Source of the DNA: Leptospira wolffii serovar Khorat str. Khorat-H2
Lineage (GTDB): Bacteria; Spirochaetota; Leptospiria; Leptospirales; Leptospiraceae
Reading direction: 5' to 3'
Assembly: GCF_000306115.2 (NCBI RefSeq)
Contig: NZ_AKWX02000004.1
Span: 62,001-126,000, forward strand
Length of the DNA: 64,000 nt
The position numbers were made by a program, and so were the translations under genes. This document shows positions 10,015-21,420 of this stretch, one piece after another. The stretch's first letter is position 1. Each line of letters begins with the position of its first letter. Under the pieces are notes generated by a model, which saw nothing but the letters and a program-made list of their open reading frames with translations, ran no database searches and was not told the DNA's origin.

Positions 10015-11175
10015 CTATTTCCATTTATGAATTTCTAAATATCCGGAGCGGATCTTCATGGAATAGATCTCGTCGTTTGTATCCATCCAGGTTTCTCTCC
10101 AGAGCCCTCTGGGAGGAGGGTAATTCAATCGGATATTATTCACATGATTTCCGTCTTCGTCGTGGACTTGCAGACGGATGGAATTTCCTTCTTCGACTTC
10201 CGTTTCCCAGATAAAGAAATTATCGTTACTCAAAACCCAATACAACGTTTCCGAGGGATCTTGGATTTCCTTGATCGGCGTTACCTTCTTGTCCTTAACG
10301 TCGAATCGGAATATTCTACGATTCTTGAATCTTCCGGATTTAGAATCGTAGAAACTGAAGGATCCTAGAGCATAATCTCCGTCCGTATGTGAGAGAATGG
10401 TATCGGTATACCAGGTGATATCCGCTCCCGTTCCAAAGGCCTCTTTGAAATCGGAGGAATCAATTTTGGTCTTAAGCTTTCCCGCCTCGTCGAAAATGCT
10501 CAGCCTCATTTCTCCGTTAATCCTATGAAATACGAATAGCTGGTCGTTATTAGCGGCCTCCATTCTCTCTACGTATCCGAAAGGAGAGGAGCCCCCGCTT
10601 CCGTCCGCGTATATTGTCTGGACTAATTTTCCGGAATCGTTGATTTTTAGGATCACGGAAGGTATCGCTTCCTCCGCTTCGGTCCTGAATTCTCCCGATT
10701 TCTTTGCGAAGATATTTTCCGGGGCCTTATCGGTTTTCACGTCTTCTCTGGAAACTCTGGACTGAACGAATAGATCTTCGGAGTCGGAGACGGTAACGAG
10801 TCCGATTCTTCCCAACTTGATATTATAGGTTTTGATCTTATCTACATTCTGTTTTTCTTTCGGATATCCGATCACGAACTTCAATTCTCCGTCGGGATTG
10901 AATGCTTTGATCAAGGACTGCTCGAAATCCGGAACGTAAAGCAATCCGGACACGATCGCGAGTTGGTTGGGAACATTGGTGGGAACCCGATTCACTATGT
11001 TTACCTGGAGTTCCTTCAGGTCCTTACCTAATTTCACTCTTCCGAATAGGTAAGGATTATAATCGTCTACTCGGAACTTAGAACAGGAAAAGGAGAGAAG
11101 CCCAAGAATGGCGGCTCCCGTAATAAATTTCCATACTCGGGTCTTGTTTCTTTCCGAATTTGATGGGATTTGCAT
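10015..11175 (-). CDS. Leptospira-type lipoprotein, probable beta-propeller
   Basis: A 386-residue lipoprotein with a long basic n-region and lipobox LSFSC (Cys31). The mature part has repeated short blocks alternating hydrophobic strands with turns (VSGLLYVPDFEQSLIKAFN, DGELKFVIGYPKE, LFVFHRINGEMRLSIFDEAG, DDEIYS-like MDTNDEIYSMKIRSGY). This resembles NHL or six-bladed propeller repeats, but that is pattern judgement, not a firm domain call. It is the first gene of a two-gene unit with nnr and lies back-to-back with the rimP operon. Function unknown. Confidence 0.78.
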   Translation of the reverse strand: MQIPSNSERNKTRVWKFITGAAILGLLSFSCSKFRVDDYNPYLFGRVKLGKDLKELQVNIVNRVPTNVPNQLAIVSGLLYVPDFEQSLIKAFNPDGELKFVIGYPKEKQNVDKIKTYNIKLGRIGLVTVSDSEDLFVQSRVSREDVKTDKAPENIFAKKSGEFRTEAEEAIPSVILKINDSGKLVQTIYADGSGGSSPFGYVERMEAANNDQLFVFHRINGEMRLSIFDEAGKLKTKIDSSDFKEAFGTGADITWYTDTILSHTDGDYALGSFSFYDSKSGRFKNRRIFRFDVKDKKVTPIKEIQDPSETLYWVLSNDNFFIWETEVEEGNSIRLQVHDEDGNHVNNIRLNYPPPRGLWRETWMDTNDEIYSMKIRSGYLEIHKWK

Positions 11176-11469
11176 AATATCTTTTTTCTCCGTACCCTTT
11201 TTTAAAGCAAACGGGACGTTTCGTTACCATCCTTCGGTTTGGTATCAGAAAACAAGCAATTTCGTTTACAGGTGGAATCGGGTCTCGGAATCGGAGGTAT
11301 TTTTTACTTTACACTAGGGCCCGGTCTAAATATTTTGAATGGATATCGGGAACCACCCCATCGTAATTGATAAGTTGCTTTAGACTTTCGGATAGATTTC
11401 GCAGTTTAAAGTATGTTTCGTCTCTCGTAGGTCGAAACGGGCGGTTTAGAGACTCTCTGTAAGGCCGGC
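11176..11469. other. Divergent promoter region before the rimP operon
   Basis: This holds 294 bases between divergent starts. Possible plus-strand elements include TTTACT/TAAATA (about 11305-11334, 18-base spacer) and TTGATA around 11366. Neither is strong. No tRNA or riboswitch was recognised. The major promoter of the translation operon should be here. Confidence 0.35.
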
Positions 11470-11958
11470 GTGACAGTCAGTAAAGAAGTTATCGAAGCGA
11501 TCTTAGATCGAATCCTTCTCGCCCCTGTCAAGCTGTACGCACTCATGGTTAGCCAAAGGCCAAACCATACGCTGATCGAGGTAGAGTTGGATCACCTCGA
11601 GCACCCGTACGGTTCCGTCAGCCTTCTGGAATGTGAGCATGTTTCCAGAAAACTGAATGAAGAGTTGGAACGGATCTCGCCGGATCTGAACTATACTCTT
11701 AAGGTTTCTTCCGCAGGTGCGGAAAGAAAGCTGGTGATTCCCGAGGATCTGGATAGATTCCGTGGGATACCGGTGCGACTCGTCTACAGAGCGGAAGGGT
11801 CGAAGGATAAAGAAGGAATCTTTAAGATTCTGGATAGGAAAGGAGATCAGGTCTTCTTGGAACCGTTTTCGAAGAGGAAAGCCGGAACCGGTAAAAAAAA
11901 GGAAGCCATCCTGGAATTGAAGGATATACTGAAAGGAAATTTGTACGTAAGTATTTGA
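11470..11958 (+). CDS. rimP: Ribosome maturation factor RimP
   Basis: A 162-residue cytoplasmic protein needed for 30S subunit maturation. It starts at a GTG. It shows the RimP pattern: an N-terminal alpha/beta domain (SQRPNHTLIEVELDH, LLECEHVSRKLNEELE, YTLKVSSAGAERKL, where the family has a V-SSPG-R motif) and a C-terminal SH3-like domain (RLVYRAEGSKDKEGIFKILDRKGDQVFL). Position at the head of the rimP-nusA-infB operon supports the call. Its TGA stop lies just before the nusA start. Confidence 0.93.
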   Translation: MTVSKEVIEAILDRILLAPVKLYALMVSQRPNHTLIEVELDHLEHPYGSVSLLECEHVSRKLNEELERISPDLNYTLKVSSAGAERKLVIPEDLDRFRGIPVRLVYRAEGSKDKEGIFKILDRKGDQVFLEPFSKRKAGTGKKKEAILELKDILKGNLYVSI

Positions 11959-11960
11959 TT

Positions 11961-13322
11961 ATGGCAGTTAAGAAGAAAGAAGCCGAAGTCAATCTGTTGG
12001 AAGCGATCCAACAGTTCTGCGCCGATAAATCTCTGGATAGAGAAGCGGTTATGGGAGTCATACGCGATTCCTTGATCACGGCATATAAGAAGAAATCCGG
12101 GCTCGAAAATCTGGACGATACAGAAAATCCGATCAAGGTTGAGTTCGCATCCGCCGGCGAAAACGTAGTCATCATCGTTCCTCGAAAAGTCGTACAAGAT
12201 TCTCCTAAGGACGGATCGGAAATCGCTTTAGAAGAAGCTAATGCGTCCTATCCGGACGCTCAGGTGGGTGATATATTAGAATTTAAAGAAAAGCCTATGG
12301 AGCTTTCCCGTATTATTTCCAGCCAGGCCAAGCAGATGGTTTTCCAGCGCTTGAGAGATATGGAAAAAGAGCTTTTGTATCAGGAATACAAAGCCAAGGA
12401 AGGGGAGCTTACCCACGGTTATTTCCAACGTTGGAAAAAGGACGCAATGTCCATCGATCTTGGCAAGGTAGAAGGGATCATGCCTAAGAGAGAGCAGAAT
12501 CCCGGAGAGAAATATCATAGCGGAGACCGACTCAAGGCGATCATCCAAAAAGTGGAGTTGCGTCCTAGGGAACCGATCCCTGTGATTACTCTTTCTAGAG
12601 CTTCCGCGGATTTCGTTCGTAAACTCTTCGAAATGGAAATTCCCGAAATCTATGACGGACTCGTGGAAATCGTAAACGTGGCTAGGCAGCCTTCCATTCG
12701 TACTAAAGTAGTGGTCTATGCTACCCGGGGGGACATCGATCCTGTCGGAGCATGCGTGGGGATGAAAGGGGTTCGTATCCAATCCATCGTTCGGGAACTC
12801 GGAAACGAAAGGATAGATATCGTCCAATATTCTTCCGATCCGACCGAATTCATCGCAAATGCGATTTCTCCCGCGAAGCCTTACGATGTTAAGGCGGATT
12901 CCGTGGGAAGAGAAGCCATGGTGATCGTTCCCGAGGAGCAATTATCTCTTGCAATCGGAATCAACGGATCTAATGTAAAGTTAGCGTCTCAGTTGACCGG
13001 ATTCAGAATCGATATCAAAACCATAGCTCAGTACAACGAGGAATTCTCCTCTCCGGAAGCGAGAGAGAGATTGGATAAGCTCTTCAGTCCTCCTGCGGAA
13101 ACCACCGAGGAAGAGGACGACGGAGCTACCGCACTCGAAGACTTACCTGGACTTTCCGCTCGTTTGATCGACTTATTGAGAAGCGCGGGTATCAACGACG
13201 TGGAAACATTGATCGAAATCAGCCAGGACGATCTGGCAAAACTCCCGGGAATCGGGCAGACTACGGCGGCGCAGATTATGCGAATTCTCGCCGAGTCCGT
13301 GGAATGGGTGGAGGAGAGCTAG
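11961..13322 (+). CDS. nusA: Transcription termination/antitermination factor NusA
   Basis: A 453-residue RNA polymerase-associated factor. The ATG at 11961 is preferred; an in-frame TTG two codons upstream overlaps the rimP stop. Domains in order: N-terminal RNAP-binding domain (1-125), S1 (about 130-200; GELTHGYFQRWKKDAMSIDLG), KH1 (REPIPVITLSRASADFVRKLF) and KH2 (GVRIQSIVRELGNERIDIV, LAIGINGSNVKLASQLTG). The C-terminal part has one helix-hairpin-helix repeat (LEDLPGLSARLIDLLRSAG, LAKLPGIGQTTAAQIM). Cotranscribed with rimP and infB. Confidence 0.97.
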   Translation: MAVKKKEAEVNLLEAIQQFCADKSLDREAVMGVIRDSLITAYKKKSGLENLDDTENPIKVEFASAGENVVIIVPRKVVQDSPKDGSEIALEEANASYPDAQVGDILEFKEKPMELSRIISSQAKQMVFQRLRDMEKELLYQEYKAKEGELTHGYFQRWKKDAMSIDLGKVEGIMPKREQNPGEKYHSGDRLKAIIQKVELRPREPIPVITLSRASADFVRKLFEMEIPEIYDGLVEIVNVARQPSIRTKVVVYATRGDIDPVGACVGMKGVRIQSIVRELGNERIDIVQYSSDPTEFIANAISPAKPYDVKADSVGREAMVIVPEEQLSLAIGINGSNVKLASQLTGFRIDIKTIAQYNEEFSSPEARERLDKLFSPPAETTEEEDDGATALEDLPGLSARLIDLLRSAGINDVETLIEISQDDLAKLPGIGQTTAAQIMRILAESVEWVEES

Positions 13323-13385
13323 TCCTCTCGATCGTAGCGGGTCGCATCGTATCAGGACAAGCCCTGTAGTAGACCAGGATATTAT

Positions 13386-16300
13386 ATGGAAGATAAGAAC
13401 AAATCAATCAAGGAAAAGCTGCAGGGTTCTGCCGACGCAGGTAAGAAGAAGAAGCTGATCATTAAGAAGAAGCCGGATGAAAAAACGCCTTCCGCCGAAT
13501 CTCCGAAAAAGGAAACCTCGGCATCGGAGCATTCGACTCCAGGCAAGCCGTCCGGTGCAAGCGCTTCTAATCCCGCTCCAACTGCAAAACCGACTTCGGG
13601 TCCCGCTCCAACTCCGAAAAGAGAACCCTTGTTTCCAGAGGCTCGACAGGAACCTCCCGTTCCAAGATCGGCTCCGCCGGAACCGATTTTAGGAGATAGC
13701 AATTCTCCTTTTCAGAGAGAAGACAATAATATTATCGTTTCTCGTCCGAATCAGAGACAAACTTATACCAATCAGAACCGGGGCGACGGATCTTCCGGAG
13801 AATATCGTGGCAATCGAGACGACCAAGGCGGCTATAGAGGCGGTCAGGGTGGTTATAATAGAGGCCCGAGAGACGACCAATCCGGCGGAGGATACCAAGG
13901 CGGCCAAGGTGGTGGCGGTTATCGTGGTGGTCAAGGCGGAGGATACCAAGGCGGCCAAGGTGGTGGCGGTTATCGTGGTGGTCAAGGTGGAGGATACCAA
14001 GGCGGCCAAGGTGGCGGCGGTTATCGTGGTGGTCAAGGTGGAGGATACCAAGGCGGCCAAGGTGGTGGTGGCGGTTATCGTGGAGGCCAAGGTGGAGGAT
14101 ACCAAGGCGGTCAAGGCGGTGGCGGTTATCGCGGAGGTCAAGGTGGCCAGGGCGGAGGATACCAAGGCGGTCAAGGCGGTGGTGGATATCGCGGAGGTCA
14201 GGGTGGCCAGGGCGGAGGATACCAAGGCGGTCAAGGCGGTGGTGGATATCGCGGAGGTCAGGGTGGCCAGGGCGGTGGCGGATATCGCGGAGGTCAGGGT
14301 GGTCCAAGCGGCGGCGGTTATCGTGGTGGTCAAGGCGGAGGATACCAAGGCGGTCAAGGCGGCGGTGGATATCGCGGAGGTCAGGGTGGCCAAGGCGGTG
14401 GGTTCCGTGGAGGCCAAGGAGGTCCAGGCGGAGGATTCCGTGGGCCTGCAGGTCCTGGAACTGGCGGTCCAGGAGGACCGGGTTTAGGAGCTCCTCCTGG
14501 AGGAGAAGGAAGAGGCGTACCTTCCGGTAAAAAACGTAATGATAAAGATAGAGGTGGGCGTCCTGAGGGCGGTTCCTTCGGAGACGAGAATTCTAAGTTT
14601 TTCCGCCAAACTTACAAGAAGCAGAAGATAAGCGGACCTACAGGGGTATCCGTACCTAAAGAAATTACGCTATTAGAGAACGTTCAAGTAGGCGAGCTGG
14701 CTAAGAAAATGAATCTTAAGCCGGGGGATGTGATTGGAAAACTCATGAAGATGGGTATGATGGTCACGATCAATAATATCATCGATGCGGAAACCGCATC
14801 CATTCTTGCCGACGAATATGGATGTAAGGTCAAAGTAGTTTCCTTGTATGAGGAAACGTTAATCGACGAGGAACAAGATAGTCCCGAAGATTATATTCAC
14901 AGACCTCCGGTCGTTACAATCATGGGTCACGTCGACCACGGTAAAACGAGACTTTTGGATACTATCCGCAAATCTTCGGTTATAGATACCGAGTCGGGCG
15001 GAATCACCCAACATATCGGAGCTTATCAGGTTAAGACTTCCAAGGGAGAGATTACTTTCCTGGATACTCCCGGTCACGAGGCTTTCACTTCCATGCGTGC
15101 CCGAGGAGCGAAGGTTACGGATATCGTCATTCTGGTGGTCGCGGCGGACGACGGGGTCATGCCTCAGACTTTGGAAGCATTATCCCATGCAAAGGACGCA
15201 AAAGTTCCTATTATCGTAGCAATTAACAAGGTGGATTTGCCTACCGCGAATCCGGACAAGATCATGCAGGAATTGGCCAACCATGGCCTCCAATCGGAGG
15301 AATGGGGTGGAGATACCATGTATTGCAAGATTTCCGCCAAGGAGAATATCGGAATCGATAAACTCTTAGAAGCGGTACTTCTACAAGCGGAAGTATTGGA
15401 TCTGAAGGCTAACCCGAAACGCAGAGCCAAAGGAACGATCGTGGAAGCCAAATTGGATCCGGGTCGCGGTGCCGTGGCTACGGTTCTAATCCAGAACGGA
15501 ACTCTCAGAGTGGGAGATCCTTTCGTAGCGGGTGTCTTCTCCGGAAGAGTCCGCGCGATGTATGACGATTACGGACACCTAATCAAGGAAGCGGGCCCCG
15601 CTTTCCCGGTTCAGGTTACGGGTCTAGACGGAGTTCCCGATGCGGGCGCACCTTTCGATGCGGTCGAAGACGAGAAGGAAGCACGGAATATTTCCCAACA
15701 CCGTATTGAATTCGAGAGAATCGGAAACGCAGGCGCTGCGGGTTCCAAGGTCACCCTGGAGAACATGAACGAGTTCATCAAACAGGGAGCTTTGAAAGAA
15801 CTCAAGGTAATCATCAAGGCGGACGTTCGAGGATCTGCGGAAGCAATCAAGGAAGCTTTGGAAAAACTTTCCACTGCGGATGTGAAACTGAACGTGATCC
15901 AATCCGGAGCGGGAGCCATCGTCGATATGGACGTTATGCTTGCATCCGCTTCCAACGCAATCGTGATCGGATTCCATGTTCGTGCGAATCCTAAGACGAT
16001 CGCACTCGCGGAGAAAGAAGGCGTTCAGATCAAGTATTACAGCATCATTTACCAAGTGGTCGACGAGATCAAAATGGCGATGGAAGGCCTCCTGGAGCCG
16101 GAAAGAATCGAGGAAGTCATCGGTACGGCCGAGATCCGGGAAGTATTCAAGGTATCCAAGATCGGAAACATCGCAGGTTGTATGGTTACCTCCGGAAAAA
16201 TCACCAAGGCTTCCGGAATCCGCGTAATCAGCGACGGAGTCCAAGTATTCGACGGAAAGCTCAAGTCTCTCCGCAGATTCAAGGACGAGGTAAACGAGGT

Positions 16301-16409
16301 CGTGAACAACTTCGAGTGCGGTATCCAGTTGGATAATTTCAACGACTTTAAGGTCGGAGATACCGTGGAAGCGTATACGGTCACCGTTATCAAACGTAAG
16401 CTTGAGTAG
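13386..16409 (+). CDS. infB: Translation initiation factor IF-2 with a long Gly-rich repeat
   Basis: A 1007-residue GTPase that places initiator tRNA on the ribosome. The N-terminus (1-120) is Lys/Pro/Ser-rich and disordered; residues about 155-375 are an extreme Gly/Gln/Tyr/Arg repeat. An IF2_N-like domain follows at about 435-480 ([22 protein letters not shown]). The GTPase domain has G1 GHVDHGKT (514-521), G3 DTPGHE and G4 NKVD. Domain II, the C1 domain and the tRNA-binding C2 domain ([24 protein letters not shown]) follow. All catalytic motifs are intact, so it should be functional. The repeat makes it longer than E. coli IF-2 (890 residues). Confidence 0.97.
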   Translation: MEDKNKSIKEKLQGSADAGKKKKLIIKKKPDEKTPSAESPKKETSASEHSTPGKPSGASASNPAPTAKPTSGPAPTPKREPLFPEARQEPPVPRSAPPEPILGDSNSPFQREDNNIIVSRPNQRQTYTNQNRGDGSSGEYRGNRDDQGGYRGGQGGYNRGPRDDQSGGGYQGGQGGGGYRGGQGGGYQGGQGGGGYRGGQGGGYQGGQGGGGYRGGQGGGYQGGQGGGGGYRGGQGGGYQGGQGGGGYRGGQGGQGGGYQGGQGGGGYRGGQGGQGGGYQGGQGGGGYRGGQGGQGGGGYRGGQGGPSGGGYRGGQGGGYQGGQGGGGYRGGQGGQGGGFRGGQGGPGGGFRGPAGPGTGGPGGPGLGAPPGGEGRGVPSGKKRNDKDRGGRPEGGSFGDENSKFFRQTYKKQKISGPTGVSVPKEITLLENVQVGELAKKMNLKPGDVIGKLMKMGMMVTINNIIDAETASILADEYGCKVKVVSLYEETLIDEEQDSPEDYIHRPPVVTIMGHVDHGKTRLLDTIRKSSVIDTESGGITQHIGAYQVKTSKGEITFLDTPGHEAFTSMRARGAKVTDIVILVVAADDGVMPQTLEALSHAKDAKVPIIVAINKVDLPTANPDKIMQELANHGLQSEEWGGDTMYCKISAKENIGIDKLLEAVLLQAEVLDLKANPKRRAKGTIVEAKLDPGRGAVATVLIQNGTLRVGDPFVAGVFSGRVRAMYDDYGHLIKEAGPAFPVQVTGLDGVPDAGAPFDAVEDEKEARNISQHRIEFERIGNAGAAGSKVTLENMNEFIKQGALKELKVIIKADVRGSAEAIKEALEKLSTADVKLNVIQSGAGAIVDMDVMLASASNAIVIGFHVRANPKTIALAEKEGVQIKYYSIIYQVVDEIKMAMEGLLEPERIEEVIGTAEIREVFKVSKIGNIAGCMVTSGKITKASGIRVISDGVQVFDGKLKSLRRFKDEVNEVVNNFECGIQLDNFNDFKVGDTVEAYTVTVIKRKLE
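13887..14450 (+). repeat. 51-bp tandem repeat inside infB encoding RGG/YG-rich units
   Basis: The basic unit is 17 codons (GGYQGGQGG then GGYRGGQG). Units starting at 13887, 13938 and 13989 are almost identical 51-mers with only synonymous changes; later units carry an extra Gly or an inserted QGG. Eight YQGGQ and, with one just upstream, eleven YRGG motifs can be counted, followed by FRGG and FRGP. The array stays in frame throughout. Confidence 0.95.
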
Positions 16410-16421
16410 AGGTCGTCTTAC

Positions 16422-16775
16422 TTGAATCCGATCCGTAAAAGGAAAATCGAAGCGGAGACGGTTCGGACCGTCGCCATGATGATTCTTACCGGAAAAGTAA
16501 AGGATCCTAGGGTCCATATGGTTTCCGTACACAGATCGGAAATCTCGGACGATTCCAAATTTCTCAAAGTTTTCGTAACAGCCATCTGCACGGACAAGAA
16601 AAAGGAAAAATTACTCGCAGGACTGAATAGCGCTGCGGGTAAATTCGCCGCGACTCTCTCTACGAAATTGAATTTAAGGATTACTCCTAAGATCCATTTC
16701 GTATGGGACGAAGAATATATCCAAGGTTTAGATGAATCCCTCCGACTTACAAGAAAACCGACGAATCCGGACTGA
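16422..16775 (+). CDS. rbfA: Ribosome-binding factor A
   Basis: A 117-residue cold-shock type 30S assembly factor with a KH-like fold. It starts at a TTG 12 bases after infB. Typical features are the N-terminal RKRKIEAETVRTVAMMI helix, VKDPRVHMVSVHRSEISDDSKFLKVFVT and the C-terminal KLNLRITPKIHFVWDEEYIQGLDES. The family is usually 110-135 residues. Its 3' end overlaps truB by 44 bases, indicating translational coupling. Confidence 0.94.
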   Translation: MNPIRKRKIEAETVRTVAMMILTGKVKDPRVHMVSVHRSEISDDSKFLKVFVTAICTDKKKEKLLAGLNSAAGKFAATLSTKLNLRITPKIHFVWDEEYIQGLDESLRLTRKPTNPD

Positions 16776-17658
16776 ATTCGGGTTTCTACTTCTGGATAAG
16801 CCGGTTGGGATGACTTCGTCCGATTTGGTTTTAAAGGCCAAAAAGACCTTGGGGCTCCGTAAAGTAGGTCATACCGGAACCTTGGACAAGGCCGCATCCG
16901 GGCTTATGGTACTTCCCGTAGGAACTGCGACTAGTTTTTCCCAATTCTTCTTGGGAAGAGAGAAAGAATACAAAGCAGAAGTGCAATTCGGCTTCTCTAC
17001 CGATTCCGGAGACAGAGAAGGTCTCGTTATCGAGGATTGGGAGAATGCTCGCATCGAGAGATGGTATTCCGAGTCCAAGTCCAAATTCGAGAAGGTACTA
17101 CAGGAAGTTCCTCTTTGGGAAGAGCAGGTGGCTCCCGAAGTTTCCGCATTGAAAGTGGGGGGACAGAGAAGGGCCAAGCTATTCCGAGAAGGAGTATCCG
17201 TTCCCCCCGCCATCCGTAAAATGAAGATATTCGAATTCGAAGCGGAAGGAATCTGTCCCCAAGGTTTCATTCTACGCACCCGAGTCTCGGGAGGCACTTA
17301 TATCAGAAAATTGGTGATGGATATAGGAGAAGCTTCCGGAATTCCGATGTGTCTAAAGTCTCTCGTTCGGACCAAGGTGGGACGTTTGAGTTTGGAGCAG
17401 GCGGATACATACGAGGCTCTTCTATTGGGCAAGGCTGTCATACATCCTCCCGAGGAAATTTTGGATATTCCAGGCCTAGAGATTCCGAGTACGGAAGTAA
17501 AGGACGTATTCCACGGTAAAAAGATTAAGTTGGACTGGATTCCGGCTCAGGAATTCCTTTTGACTTCGCCCGAGGGGGAGATTTTAGCCTACTGCAAGAG
17601 AGACGGACTTCCTGGCAGTGTTTCCTATAAATATTTGAAGGTCTTTTCCAAAATTTAG
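16732..17658 (+). CDS. truB: tRNA pseudouridine-55 synthase
   Basis: A 308-residue enzyme making pseudouridine 55 in the T-loop of tRNAs. It has the TruB entry motif LLLDKPVGMTSSDLV, the catalytic-Asp loop GHTGTLDKAASGLM, the RVSGGTYIRKLVMDIGE-like motif near 190, and a C-terminal extension. The start at 16732 lies inside rbfA with AAGG upstream. A later start would remove part of the conserved N-terminus only if beyond residue 16, so a few residues of uncertainty remain. Confidence 0.95.
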   Translation: MNPSDLQENRRIRTEFGFLLLDKPVGMTSSDLVLKAKKTLGLRKVGHTGTLDKAASGLMVLPVGTATSFSQFFLGREKEYKAEVQFGFSTDSGDREGLVIEDWENARIERWYSESKSKFEKVLQEVPLWEEQVAPEVSALKVGGQRRAKLFREGVSVPPAIRKMKIFEFEAEGICPQGFILRTRVSGGTYIRKLVMDIGEASGIPMCLKSLVRTKVGRLSLEQADTYEALLLGKAVIHPPEEILDIPGLEIPSTEVKDVFHGKKIKLDWIPAQEFLLTSPEGEILAYCKRDGLPGSVSYKYLKVFSKI

Positions 17659-17665
17659 CTTGGAC

Positions 17666-17697
17666 CCTAGATACCGCATACGAAAGTTGACTCTAGG
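17666..17697 (+). promoter_or_regulatory. Hairpin covering the rpsO ribosome-binding region
   Basis: CCTAGA (17666-17671) pairs with TCTAGG (17692-17697), enclosing 20 bases. The only purine-rich SD candidate before the rpsO ATG at 17710 is the AGG inside the right arm. This arrangement would hide the binding site and fits autogenous control by S15, known from other bacteria, but it has not been shown here. Confidence 0.45.
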
Positions 17698-17709
17698 TAC
17701 AATCAAACT

Positions 17710-17976
17710 ATGATAACTACGGAATTAAAGAAGCAAATTATATCCACATTTGCAAAAGGAAAGGGAGATACCGGTTCCACGGAAGTCCAAGTCGCCCTCC
17801 TAGACGCTCGTATTAAAGGCCTAAACGAGCATTTTAAAAGCCATAATAAAGATTTTCACTCCAAAACCGGTCTTCTTAAACTAGTTAGCAAGCGTAAGAA
17901 ACTATTGGAATATCTAAAACGCCAAGATCTAGAACGTTATAAAAAGCTGATCGAAACCCTCGGACTCCGTAAGTAA
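17710..17976 (+). CDS. rpsO: 30S ribosomal protein S15
   Basis: An 88-residue primary 16S rRNA-binding protein of normal length. Family motifs are clear: [28 protein letters not shown], then [22 protein letters not shown] and the LRK C-terminus. It lies between truB and pnp, the same neighbour order as in many bacteria. The upstream hairpin may regulate it. Confidence 0.98.
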   Translation: MITTELKKQIISTFAKGKGDTGSTEVQVALLDARIKGLNEHFKSHNKDFHSKTGLLKLVSKRKKLLEYLKRQDLERYKKLIETLGLRK

Positions 17977-17987
17977 GGAGTCCCCTC

Positions 17988-20075
<2,088 letters not shown>

Positions 20076-20085
20076 ATTCCAAAAA

Positions 20086-20112
20086 GGCCGGCGAGCGGTG
20101 TCTCGCCGGGCC
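20086..20112 (+). promoter_or_regulatory. Stable GC-rich hairpin between pnp and the M16 protease gene
   Basis: GGCCGGCGAG (20086-20095) pairs with CTCGCC-GG-GCC-type sequence (20102-20112), with a 6-base loop and one bulged G. No T-tract follows, so it is unlikely to terminate. It could protect the pnp mRNA 3' end or be a processing site, and it sits just before the next gene's TTG start. Confidence 0.5.
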
Positions 20113-20119
20113 CAAGATA

Positions 20120-21415
20120 TTGATTTTCCAAGAAGAAAAAAGCCATAAATTACAATTGCCGAACGGTTTGACCGTTCTTTTCCAAAGGGCTCCGTATACC
20201 GTCAGCGTATCCGTAGGAGTCTATGTAAAATTAGGATCCCGTTCTGAATCCGAAATTACCGCCGGATACTGCCATTTCTTGGAGCATATGCTCTTTAAGG
20301 ATACGGAGCAAAGAACCGCTAAAAAGCAGGCGGAGGATTGGGAAAGAGTGGGCGCTTATTCCAATGCGGCCACTTCCAGAGAATATACCTATTTTCACGC
20401 GACGCTTGCTTCCAGGGATTTGGAACTAGGATTAGAACTTCTTTCTCAGATGATGTTCTCTCCTTTACTCCGGGAACAGGATTTACGCACGGAAGCGGAA
20501 GTCGTTCTGGAAGAGATGAAAGGATATGAGGACTCTCCGGAAGACGGGGTTCATGATTTTTATTACCAGAACTTATTTCCGGGAAACGCTCTCGGCCGGG
20601 ATATCATAGGAACGGAAGCGTCCATCCGCGGAGTGACTTCCGCATCTCTTAGAAATTTTTACGAGACCTATTATCATCCCGCCAATATGATTCTTTCTCT
20701 TTCCGGCAATTTCGAACCGGAGGAGATCTTTAGTCTTGTCTCGAAATATTTCTCCGCTTCTTCTCGTTCGGGAAAAATCGCGTTATTCGAAACTCCCGAA
20801 AAACGTTTCGGATATTTTCATAAGGGTAATAAGGAGACGGAACAAGCCTATTTCATATTAGGCGGAGAGGGGAGTCCTCGTAATTTCCGGGATGCCACCC
20901 GTCTTTCGCTTCTGACTCATATTTTAGGCGGGGGAATGTCTTCCCGTCTTTTTCAAAAGGTCAGGGAAGAAAGAGGACTCTGTTACCACATCACTAGTTA
21001 CCCTTCTTCCTACAAGGACACTGGAATCACGTCCATCGTATGTTCCTCTTCCAAGGATCGTTTCGCAGAGAGTCTCGAAGTTATATTAAGCGAATTGAAA
21101 CTCTTTGTGGACGAAGGAGTGGGCGAAAAGGAATTGAAGGACGCTCAAACCAATCATGAAGGAAGTCTTTCCATAGGTTACGAGCATACGGAAAGTAGAA
21201 TGAATAATATCGCTTTCCAGGAATTGTACTACGGTAAATATCATACTCTCTCGGAGAGAATCAGGGAAATTCACTCCGTGACCCGAGAAGAGATCAATTC
21301 CACGATCCGAAGAATTTTCGCTCTTCCCAGTCTGCACTTATCCTTTCTTGCCAAATTGAAGGCTAAGGAAGAGGAAAAAATCCGTAAGATCTTTGAATCC
21401 TATTCTTATCGTTAA
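20120..21415 (+). CDS. M16 family zinc metallopeptidase
   Basis: A 431-residue protein read from a TTG at 20120. The open frame extends upstream into pnp, but that part is antisensical Arg/Ser-rich shadow. The inverted zinc motif HFLEH is at residues 52-56, with the downstream Glu cluster (AEVVLEEMKGY) about 75 residues later. The second half carries LGGGMSSRLFQKVREERGLCYHI, the family's substrate-side motif. This is the single-chain bacterial type, as in the processing-protease-like gene found after pnp in other bacteria. Substrate unknown. Confidence 0.93.
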   Translation: MIFQEEKSHKLQLPNGLTVLFQRAPYTVSVSVGVYVKLGSRSESEITAGYCHFLEHMLFKDTEQRTAKKQAEDWERVGAYSNAATSREYTYFHATLASRDLELGLELLSQMMFSPLLREQDLRTEAEVVLEEMKGYEDSPEDGVHDFYYQNLFPGNALGRDIIGTEASIRGVTSASLRNFYETYYHPANMILSLSGNFEPEEIFSLVSKYFSASSRSGKIALFETPEKRFGYFHKGNKETEQAYFILGGEGSPRNFRDATRLSLLTHILGGGMSSRLFQKVREERGLCYHITSYPSSYKDTGITSIVCSSSKDRFAESLEVILSELKLFVDEGVGEKELKDAQTNHEGSLSIGYEHTESRMNNIAFQELYYGKYHTLSERIREIHSVTREEINSTIRRIFALPSLHLSFLAKLKAKEEEKIRKIFESYSYR

Positions 21416-21420
21416 TATTT

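Noticed and set aside
13887..14450. Periodic repeat that might suggest a CRISPR array
   Set aside because: The 51-base units have no unique spacers and keep the infB frame.
13689..14487. Long ORFs on both strands across the infB repeat (Ala/Thr-, His/Leu- and Val-rich)
   Set aside because: They are shadows of the GC-rich tandem repeat and have protein compositions unlike real genes.
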